Shown here in pieces: positions 61,039 through 64,000 of a stretch of 64,000 nt of DNA. The notes beneath the pieces were generated by a model that saw nothing but the letters and a program-made list of their open reading frames with translations, was not told the DNA's origin and ran no database searches. Both the position numbers and the translations under genes were made by a program. The DNA lies in assembly GCA_006386115.1 (NCBI GenBank), contig VFIW01000115.1, positions 62,001 to 126,000 of the forward strand, read 5' to 3'. This stretch comes from Globisporangium splendens (Eukaryota > Oomycota > Peronosporomycetes > Pythiales > Pythiaceae). Position 1 is the first letter of the stretch; every line of letters starts with the position of its first letter.

Positions 61039-62467
61039 TTACTGAGCAGCATCCACGTCGTCGTTGTGGTGTGGAAACAAGTGCTTGGGAAACTGGAACT
61101 CGCCGTGTGTTTTCAAGAGATCCCCGATTTCGCGAGATAGTGCAACGTTTCGCTGTTTCTTGCTGGGATCGTGGTGGCTGTTTCCAGTAAACCGGTTCTC
61201 GATTCCACGCGAATACGAAATGGTGGACAGCTGGGCAGGTGGCAATGATGAATCCATTCCGCGTGGATGTCCTGTGAAATCGCGAGCTTTGGCAGGTGAA
61301 ACTGTCGGCCTGAGTGAACTGCAGCCTGGCGCGAGTTGTCGTTCTGCGTTCGTTTCCATGGACTGGCGAACCAGAGCCCAGTCATCGTCACTTTCACCAT
61401 CTTCGCTAGAATCTTCATCGTCGTCCTCAGCTACCAAGTGGATTTCAGTAATCTCAGCTTCACGATCCTGGTCGGATTTCGATGACACCGTGAGCTTTAC
61501 GAATGCTTCTGCTGTCGGATCGGTAGGCACGTCATCAATCACATCCGACGTGAGCTTTTCACCATCAGGTTCCTTCTGCTGCTTCTCTTCGGCAGTGCGC
61601 TCCGAGTTCACAAGCATCAAGTTGGCTTGATTGAGCTCTTGGAGGAAATACTGGTAGTTGTCGTCATCATGCTTTTCCAGCGTGGCCAGCAGATTCTTAG
61701 CTTCAGCATCGTGGTTTGCGATGCCGTTGGGATCTGTCAAGAATGAAAGCACCCACTGCATCTCACTCGAGTTGCCACCGTGGTCTTTGACATCCGCTGT
61801 CGAGTTGTGGTAACGATCCCCGTCGCCACTCATTCCGTCCGATGCAGTGGAGGGAAGAGAACTGATAAGGAGATCTAGCTCGACTTCCGAGATCGATAGC
61901 TCGAGTCGAGGACCAGGGCCATTGTAGACCGTGTCTGACGTCATGCCCGTTGATGGAGAAGCTGTGCTTGGCGTCAACGTACTCTCCTCCGTTGACTGGG
62001 CTTGTTGGTTGGAACACTCCAGCCGCTGCTCATTTTGGCCATCGTCCGCATTGACCGGGAGCTTCTCGTTGTTGAGTCCGTCCATCTCAAGATCCTGCAT
62101 CGACACCTCGGTCTCCTCCAATTCAGGTGGAAGCGCCATTCCCAGGAGATACGTCGGGGATGACGAAGTCACGCTGTAGCCTTCGTCATGACCTTCGTCG
62201 TCGCACTCGTCCATGGGGTTGATCGCCATCCATTGCACCTGGCAAGAGTCTGGTGTCAAGTGGAACCTGCCATCAGCGCTATTTGCGCCGCAGCAGCAAC
62301 AGCAGCGAAAGACAGTTTAAAATCAGTCGGTGCACATGCAAACCAGCGGCGCAGCAACGAACAGCTACTTACGGGAACAAGCGCAGCGTGCACGCCTGTG
62401 TGAACTCGTAGCCGCACTCGAACACGCACCGGTTGAGCAGATCGTTCAGGTCATCCGTCCACTCCAT
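61039..62467 (-). CDS. Acidic hypothetical protein, two exons
   Basis: Exon 1 is 62467-62373 and exon 2 62266-61039, with a 106-bp intron (CC|GTAAGT...GGCAG|G) in phase, giving 440 residues. The N-terminal segment ([20 protein letters not shown], then LRLFPFHLTPD) looks conserved, whereas most of the rest is acidic and Ser/Thr-rich with low complexity ([18 protein letters not shown]). The C-terminal 40 residues again look ordered ([20 protein letters not shown]). No domain is recognised. It converges with FAN1, only about 60 bp between stop codons. Confidence 0.72.
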
Positions 62468-62835
62468 CCTGCGCAGCCACAGGACGAACTGGATGCAGCG
62501 CTTTCTCAGATGCCCACGTGTGTTTTGGTCTGTTTGTGTCGATGGATGCGAGGCGTCGTTTCAAGCTCTCAGTGTGTTTACCGCAATAAGAGCGACCACT
62601 TTACCACACTATCTGTCTCGATAAATTGCATTATTTGATATGAAAGTCTCAACACAGAGGAATAGAGAATCGTGCTCTCTTATATTACACCCTGTCAAAA
62701 ACGATTGCATGGTGTGAAATCAACAGCTCAAGGAATCAGGTAATTGGAAACATCGTGATATTCCAAGTGACCTTTACTTTGCCTCAATGCAACAATTGTG
62801 TCCTCCGGCTCCTTCCTTCCTTCCTAGTTGCGCTC
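62468..62835. other. Intergenic region
   Basis: Upstream region of the acidic protein gene and 3' region of the Tudor/RS gene. AT-rich; nothing recognised. Confidence 0.5.
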
Positions 62836-63949
62836 TTACTGTTCACCTTCGGACATGGGCTTGGCCGACGCGTCTCCGTACGCCATCCGCAATTTACGCA
62901 GTCGTTCTTCGGCTTCCTTGCTGCTCTCCGACGTTCTCTGTTGTTCCTCTTGAGCCGGCGAGGCACGAGGTGAAGCTGCTTTCCCCAGATTCACGGTCTC
63001 GGTTCGCTTCGTCGGACTTCGCGAGCGACGCCGCGTCGTGAATCGATCAAGTTTGAGCGACAAGGAGCCCTTGTAGCTCGCTGGGCGTGCAGCGTAGTCG
63101 CGGCCCACAGCTTCGGCTTTGCGACGCTCCTTCTCGCGCACTTGCTGCAAGAGGTCTTCCGTGATGTTGCTGCTGCCACTGGATCTGCGAGGCGATGGGG
63201 ATCGACTCTTGCTGCGACGGTCGCGGCGATGGCTTCGCTCTCGGGACCGCGAGCGTGAACGGCGGCGCGTTCCTCTCTCTCTCGATCGCGATCGGTCCCG
63301 ATGCGAACGGCGGGAACTGCTGCTCTTACTCGATTTGCGCTCACGCGAGCGGGATCGAGAGCGGCCACCACGTCCGGTCGACCGCGACCGCGACAGCGAG
63401 CGTCTCGAACTCCCTCGACTCGCTTTCTTGCGCTCGAACTCAATGTCACCCAGTCCGACTTTCTCTGTGTTGCCGTATTCAGGGAACGTGACCCAGTACT
63501 GATTGTTCTCCTCCACCGAATCGATTACTGCGTCATACATCTACATAGAGCCAAGCAAAAAAAAGTCATTTACGATACGAGTCTGCCATCGGTTTGATAC
63601 AAAAAGAGAAACCACGAACGTACTGCAGGCTCGTTGTCTTCATCAGCGTACATCGCGCGGATCTTCGTCCCAGGTTTCAAGAATTCAACGATCGACAGAT
63701 TCGCTTGTTCACGCTCTTTCTTGCGGCCATGAAGCAAAAGCTGCGCACAGTCCAAAGAATTATATGCACGCATTGCGTAAATCAAAGAAGCCACGTCAGC
63801 ACACATGATTTCTATCCATTCGTTGCGGCAGAGTTCGCTTCCATACCTTCACTTTGATGCTGTCTTCGATTTTCTTGGGAATTCGCGGCAAGATCGTGCC
63901 AAAGTAGTTGATATCTTCTAGCAATCCCACAAGCCATTCGCCAATAGTC
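62836..63949 (-). CDS. Tudor domain and RS-rich protein, 5' end beyond the window
   Basis: Three visible exons: 63949-63847, 63740-63624 and 63540-62836, with introns of 106 bp (GTATGG...GCAG) and 83 bp (GTACGT...GTAG). The phases agree, giving about 307 residues; the first exon lies past the right edge. A single Tudor domain (PGTKIRAMYADEDNEP continuing with YDAVIDSVEENNQYWVTFPEYGN) is split by the second intron. It is followed by about 90 residues of Arg-Ser repeats and a conserved-looking tail with NITEDLLQQVREKERRK. Tudor domains bind methylated arginine or lysine, and RS domains mark splicing proteins, so a pre-mRNA splicing role in the nucleus is likely. It resembles the SMN/SPF30 type, but the N-terminal helical region (GEWLVGLLEDINYFGTILPR) is not one I can place. 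Confidence 0.82.
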
Positions 63950-64000
63950 CTGTAAGAACAAAAAACAATGAATACCATGAGCCATCGTGAAGCATCACCA

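Noticed and set aside
1..64000. tRNA, rRNA and CRISPR features
   Set aside because: No tRNA-like cloverleaf, rRNA signature or regularly spaced direct repeats noticed on either strand; a covariance-model scan was not possible here.

Overview
This window looks like nuclear DNA from an oomycete, most likely of the Pythium/Phytophthora group. The genes are compact, and the nine introns I could place are short (76 to 106 bases), often opening with GTACGT. Two genes have upstream matches to the oomycete Inr-FPR core promoter. The protein families fit as well: a seven-pass membrane protein fused to a TKL kinase, a START-like plus FYVE-like protein, and a Gypsy retroelement with a chromodomain. No prokaryotic operon structure, rRNA, tRNA or CRISPR array was seen.

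Layout. 1-8.6 kb holds two single-copy genes: an unrecognised putative zinc-binding protein and the membrane-anchored TKL kinase. 9.0-29.5 kb is a block of LTR retrotransposons. Gypsy-1 (+ strand, 8968-14525) has lost its 3' end. Gypsy-2 (- strand, 14526-22166) keeps intact gag and pol frames. A full-length Copia element (22448-29520) has identical LTRs and a 5-bp target duplication, but two in-frame stops in gag-pol and an extra antisense gene. The Copia element lies beside, and perhaps inside, the 5' end of the first of five HSL-type alpha/beta hydrolase paralogues (29.6-46.8 kb). That cluster is interrupted by an ankyrin-repeat gene, a complete but inactivated hAT DNA transposon (34.8-39.0 kb) and a START/FYVE-like gene. 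From 47 kb on the region is gene-dense: methylthioribose-1-phosphate isomerase, a TrhO/TSTD2-type rhodanese, a 985-residue mosaic protein with a dead trypsin-like domain, a small coiled-coil protein, a domesticated CENP-B/pogo-type transposase head-to-head with FAN1, an acidic unknown protein, and a Tudor plus RS protein that runs off the right edge.

How the parts relate. The two Gypsy elements apparently make Gag-Pol by -1 frameshifting: both keep an A AAA AAC heptamer and a downstream stem that contains the gag stop codon. The Copia element's antisense gene combines a chromo-like segment with an OTU-like cysteine-peptidase signature and is the least conventional feature here. The hydrolases form an inverted and divergent tandem family with variable N-terminal membrane segments. 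Exon structures and starts were worked out by eye from reading frame, splice signals and protein continuity; none has been tested against transcripts.
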